A DNA stretch of 64,000 bases from Druceiella hillmani (taxonomy: Eukaryota > Arthropoda > Insecta > Lepidoptera > Hepialidae): contig JAYKKI010000060.1 in the NCBI GenBank assembly GCA_039881145.1, positions 8,828,501 through 8,892,500 of the forward strand, in the 5' to 3' direction. Positions within the stretch are counted from its first letter, which is position 1, and every line of letters starts with the position of its first letter. The translations under genes were made by a program, and so were the position numbers. Of the stretch, positions 58,813-64,000 are shown piece after piece. The notes under the pieces are model-generated. The model was not told where the DNA came from, made no database searches, and worked only from the letters and a program-made list of their open reading frames with translations.

Positions 58813-61139
58813 TATATTAAATATTTGAAAACACATTAAGTGTCAAAACAAAATTCTTACTGTTTATAATGTCTTTAAGTTTATAATGTCTTTCTTTTTT
58901 TTGTAAAGTATTCTTGGACTTTGTTTTGGGTAACTAATTAGTCCACAGTAAGTCTGACATTGACTCAAAATATTTGTTAATATTGATGTATGTAAGTACT
59001 GGGAAAAAATTTCTGAAAATTAATTGTAAATCTGCATTGAAATGAAATGTAAAAGTTACATGAATTTATTTACCGTGAATAGTTGGTTGGTCTCTATAAG
59101 ATGATAATATTAAACACTATTACTAAAACTAGAGTTTGTTTTATTTTGTTCTGGATCCTTAATTTCCTTATTCTTAAATCCTTAATTTAATTTGTAATAG
59201 TTACAGTAAAACTTGTTACTACGAAAACAATTTTTCTGATGCCCAAAATACTTAAAAAGAAACCATACATAATCAGGGCGAAGTCATTAAGCAAAATACT
59301 TAAGTACCAAATAGAATATTCAATATGAAAATATCCAAGTCTAATTTGTCATCTGGGTGTTTAATTTACTGAAAAGGCTATTTGTATTTTATACTAAAAG
59401 CAAACATTTCAATCCATAATTATAACAAGATTTTTATAAGTCAGTCTAAAATAGATCGAGTTTCAATTGTTAATTACAAAACGAAAACGTATTTGACGAT
59501 GTTTGTTTGTTGAATATAAACACTATTGGTATTGCTGAAAGAATTCAATTAATTTTACAATTCAACAGCATGTAGAATTAATATTTAATCAATCCGTAAG
59601 GGATTCCATGAAATGGAAAAGCTGTAATCATTAATTTGCCGATCATTAAGTACTGATTCGAAAATATCGGATCAGTTAAATTTATTTTTGCTAATAAGTA
59701 TATACGTATTAGTTTTAATTTTAAATTGGACTAGGTCTGATAGCCTTACTTAAGTCAGTGATAAGTGAATTATTAAGATTTGGCTTTTCATTTACCATTT
59801 GATTTATTTTTGAATTTGGAATGAAAATGAAACTAATCAAGTGAAAGTAAAGAAATATTTTTCATAAAAACCTTCATTAGTTTTATATACAAACAATTAA
59901 ATCAGGTCATTATGTGACCTCAAAACTTAAGAGTCAATAAGTGTCAGCAATAATCTACTATTCAGATGTTACTGAAATAATTAGGTTAAGCAAACATTGG
60001 ATAAACAATCACAAAAACTTGTAATAAATATTGATTCAAAAGAAATACCAAATCGACCCGAGAATCAATCCCGAATATGGTGTTTTCACAATATTTAACA
60101 AGACAACACGACGCCAATAATTTCGCGGCCGATTCTAACACGGTACCGACACGATATAGACTATTTCATACTAACCGGTTAACTTTGTCGGTTAACGTTA
60201 CGACTAAGTCGGATAATTTTGATACCAGCACGATAGTTCATTGTAAATGTGTGTTCCATAACATTAGCTTTGTATATTAGAAACAAACTACAGAAGCCAT
60301 AGCAAAGCGAATAAGCCGTCATTTTTCCGTGGTGCTTGGATACATTATGTACTTTTAGCGTTGTCATAGAAATAAATGTTGACTTGAAATTTTGAAGTCA
60401 ATTTGCAAGAAAGTACAGACTTTCACAAAAAATAAAGCTTTTTAAAACGTTATTTTCAGAAAGCAACGGTTATAAAAAATTATTTAAAAAATAATATTCA
60501 AATGTGCATTTTCTAATAATTATTTTTACCAATAGATGAATAGTATATCTTTTGCAATAGCATGTAGCAAAGTATATAAGTAAATAAAGTGAGAAATTGA
60601 TCCAACACTTTTTTTTATTATAATTCCAAGTAAGTTCTTTATGAAAATGAATGCTTTGAAAAACCTCTTAAGAAATATATTGCTTTTTGACGTTACCATA
60701 TTCTTGTTCCTGATGGGGTCATCTTTTGCCACGTATTAAAAGGATTGGTACGTATCCTTAAATTTGTATAAGTTTCCAAATTTGTACGAAATTCTTGCAG
60801 TGCGATTTGAATTCATAATAGTCGTCACGTATACCATAAACAATAGTAACAAAAGAGTAAACAATTACACATGATTGTTAACTTTTTTGTTGACACTAAA
60901 ACAAATTTGGTAACCACAATATAAAAATAAAATTGGTTTTGTTGACATATTGGTAACCGCAACAGAAAACAAAAATAATAATCTTCGTTAACGCGCACGT
61001 ATTATATTTTTAATACATCAATATTTTTTAACAAGAAATACTAATAAAAATCTAACAAAGTACATAACTACCTATTAATACCGATCACAATAAGTAATCA
61101 GTACCGATTAATTAAAAATTAATTGAAAATCAACTGCTA
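58813..61139. other. AT-rich DNA with a balanced patch at 60050-60360
   Basis: The patch contains two nearby CGGTTAAC motifs (60176 and 60189) and a 67-codon open frame of unclear meaning. No gene called. Confidence 0.4.
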
Positions 61140-61995
61140 ACTGACCCTAATATTTATTCTGTTTTGTCAAAATAAATGTCCTTTTCGTTCGATTAAATTT
61201 TATATAACCCTTTTCGACAACTCTGTTCGAGGTTACGAATTTCGTGACCTAGTATGTTACATGTGTGTTTAGGAGACAATGCATCTTGTGAGTTCAAAGA
61301 GTTCCTTAGAAATAGCATTCACTTTTCAACGGAACTCTTTTTAAGAAATATGATCTAGAAAATACTTATTATGAAAAATAACCTGAGTTTATAAAAACAA
61401 ACAAGATTTCTTATCGATCTGATTGACAAATCACTTAAAACTTTTAAAGAGCCTATTTTTTATTTTCATAGTGTCATTTCCATTCTTGACATACATGTAT
61501 CCAACACTGTATGACGTTTTTCGGTCTTCTTCACTTACTTTTTAATACAATTTATTGATATTATACTGCTAATATTCATTCTGTTTCGTCAAAAATAAAT
61601 GTCCTTTTCGTTCGAATTAAGTTTTATATAACCCTTTTCAACAACTCTGTTCGAGGTTGCGAATTTCGTGAATTAGCATGTTACATGTGTGTGTTTAGGA
61701 GACACACTGTATTTAGATTCGTCTTGTCAGCTCAAAGAGTTCCCTAGAAATAAAATTCACTTTGCAATGAAACTCTTTTAAAGAAATATAATCTAAAGTT
61801 GTTTATTATTATAAATAACCTGACTTTTTAAATATAAACAAGATTTCTTGTTGGTCTGGTTGAATAATCTCTTAAGACTTTTAAAGAGCTTTTTTTCATT
61901 TTCATTCTTGCCATACTTGTGTCCAACGCCATATGAAGTTTATTCGGTCTTCTTCACTTACTTTTTAATACAATTTATTGATATTATGATACTGT
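61140..61995. repeat. Tandem duplication, about 422-bp unit, two copies
   Basis: AATATTTATTCTGTTTTGTC (61149) pairs with AATATTCATTCTGTTTCGTC (61571). Shared blocks follow in order: AAATGTCCTTTTCGTTCG, CAACTCTGTTCGAGGTT, TTACATGTGTGTTTAGGAGA, AACAAGATTTCTT, and TTCGGTCTTCTTCACTTACT. The copies have diverged with small indels. A 94-codon frame (61848-62132) spans the end of copy two and is not recognised. Confidence 0.88.
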
Positions 61996-64000
61996 ACAAA
62001 AGTAAAAACAAGAGTAAAACAAAGTTGATAACCACGGTATTTAGTTTTAATTTTGTCAAAATGAATGTTCTCCTTTCAACTTTTCTGATATTTTGCACAG
62101 TAGAGGTTAATAATCTACGCTATTTTATTTGAATGAGAAAAATGTTCATCTTACAAAATCTGCTACGAATACAACTGTAACTCCAATATACTAATCGATA
62201 TTGAAAGTGAACTGAGGAGTAGATTTGCACGTCATCGAGACAGAAAGTGCGAAGCGGCCCATTCGTCTGCTCTCATCTGTGTCGACGGATCGCTGCGGAG
62301 ACAAAATCAATTCGACCGATCATAGACGTGAATGAACTGTTGTTATTGAGAATCATTATAAATAATTACAACATTTCACTCATTTAACTAAGTTTAAAAA
62401 GTTTTTTTTAATTTGATGGGTCACTTTTTGGTAACGTCCACTTACCACATCGGAAAGATACCGCAATAATATCGTAAATTTTGGCTAGAAATCCGATTGG
62501 ATTTTTTAAATTATTGTCGCTAATTTATCTGTGTCACGCGCTAACGCAAACGAAGATTTTTTTTATTTTATGGATAATTATTCGACTGGCGAGTTGTAAA
62601 CTCAGGTTGACAAAAGACATATATTCATAAATCAATTTATTTAATTATAATATTATATTTTACGATTATGATACGATAATGGCTAAATTTAATGATATGT
62701 GGTTGTAAACTTTCCTTTCGATAATTTGCTTTTACAGTGGAAATCTGACCGATGCTTTCTTATTGTAGTCTCGTACGTTTACTAGTTATCTCATTCGGTG
62801 TACAATCAGTGGAGTCACCAAGAGCGTTTAGGTGGCTTGTAGTTCTGTCATAACTGTTGTGTTATTTGGTTCTGTCGATTAATCTTATCAGCATAGTGTT
62901 AACGGGGTCATCGCTGGTTCTTCGGCGGTGGTCATCTCGACTGTTAATACGTGCATATACAAAGGTACATTGATAGTTTCAGAAGAGTATTCAGAAAGAT
63001 ACCGTAGTTATGTCATAATATATTAATACAAATCTAATTCCGATTCTTTTTAGTTATTGTTGTTAATTTACCTGAATTATACCTTGTGCTTCATTTACGG
63101 ATGACTATTATTACACCCATATAAATTTTAGGTTAAGAGGATTTATGTTCAAATTATGGCACACAAATTTATATTCACTTTGTGTCATGTGTTAATTTAT
63201 TGTAGTACTAAAATGTTGGTATTTAAGGAAAACACCGAGTTTCGCCCTCGAAGATTTATGCTATTTCTCGAGTTAAAAACCTATATGTTAAATCGAATCG
63301 TTAACTATATTCATATCTAGTTTAACCAGTATACACTTACACCTTAATAATGTTGTAAATGCAAAAAAGAGTTCATTTTTTGTTTATTTTACTGTCACTG
63401 CTTATTTAATAAGCCAAACTGCTTGAAATTTGGTATTTATATAGTCTATGTTATGTACATAAATATAGCATACCATTTACTTTAGGAAAAAACGATTTGT
63501 TTATAACTTTAGGATATGTTAACAGTTTTTTAATGACATTAAGAAGGATGTTTTTTCTTAAACAGCGGGAAAAAAATAAAATGGAAATGGTTTATCTACA
63601 TATTCTGTTTTAAAAATAAGTAATATGTTTTTCTACTTATCATATTTTTCAAATATATTTATAAAGCATATTGATTGTCACATTTTTTTCTTCCCTATTT
63701 TTAATTGTTTTGCTACTATTGTTTACATGCGACGATTATTACGAATTTAACTCGCACTGCGGGGATTTCGTTTACATTGGTGAACTTTAAATTCTTAAAG
63801 GTACATATCAGTTCTTTTAAACTATTTACAAATATAAATGTTTCCCAACGTAAATAAATTATATATTATATTTTTCACAGGCGTTATAATATCGTTCATA
63901 TTAAAAAAAATTATAAGATCTAAAATAGTAGATTTATTTGCACATTTTTTGTATCTCTTTGAATTACCTAAGAACCAAAATTATGAAAAAAAATATTTTT
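61996..64000. other. Right flank with GC-balanced patches (62210-62330, 62750-62970)
   Basis: The patches stand out from AT-rich DNA. The second contains TCAGTGG (62806) and an AAAG/GTAC donor-like site (62961-62968). No coding sequence recognised; possible non-coding first exon. Confidence 0.35.

Overview
The window looks like insect nuclear DNA, most likely from a moth or butterfly. It is very AT-rich and almost gene-free. The clues are one Osiris-family (DUF1676) gene, 3' relics of insect non-LTR retrotransposons, Helitron-like 3' termini of the kind common in Lepidoptera, and many local tandem arrays. No bacterial operons, ribosome binding sites, CRISPR array, tRNA or rRNA were seen. The species cannot be named from the sequence.

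Only one protein-coding gene is convincing: a single-exon Osiris gene on the minus strand (17332-18156). It sits in a GC-rich island (about 17160-18400), with a TATA box (18229-18235), an initiator-like CAGT (A at 18202) and distant AATAAA hexamers (16273-16297). Osiris genes usually lie in a dense syntenic cluster. Here no second member is visible in 64 kb, so this copy is either a dispersed family member or sits in a cluster stretched by repeats.

The rest is intergenic or intronic DNA shaped by repeats. From left to right: a 344-bp tandem array (2.7-3.7 kb); an 18-bp minisatellite (4.6 kb); a Helitron-like end (7.65 kb); an approximately 100-bp array interrupted by a hairpin element (7.9-8.8 kb); a 39-bp array inside a larger duplication (10.8-11.2 kb); a TA microsatellite and a decayed approximately 165-bp array (11.8-12.5 kb); a 60-bp array followed by a hairpin element (15.3-16.1 kb); a retrotransposon relic (19.1-19.5 kb); 29-bp and 30-bp minisatellites (20.0-20.3 and 22.1-22.3 kb); two hairpin elements side by side (27.5-28.6 kb) and a truncated one (30.0 kb); a second retrotransposon relic (31.2 kb); a 290-bp array (37.9-38.7 kb); a 184-bp array (45.6-46.3 kb); a 172-bp array (49.0-49.5 kb); a 186-bp array (52.0-52.5 kb); a 115-145-bp degenerate array (53.8-54.5 kb); a third retrotransposon relic (56.3 kb); a 170-bp array (57.2-57.8 kb); a fifth full hairpin element (58.6-58.8 kb); and a 422-bp tandem duplication (61.1-62.0 kb).

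The most interesting signal is a family of short hairpin elements (five copies plus one fragment). They share subterminal inverted repeats but have unequal ends. Three copies are flanked by 13-15-bp direct repeats, which is unusual for a DNA transposon and more like target-primed insertion. Separately, several unrelated near-perfect palindromes with tiny loops occur, the best being 60 bp perfect arms with a 2-nt spacer at 43254-43375. No previously undescribed protein system is visible; novelty here lies in the repeats.
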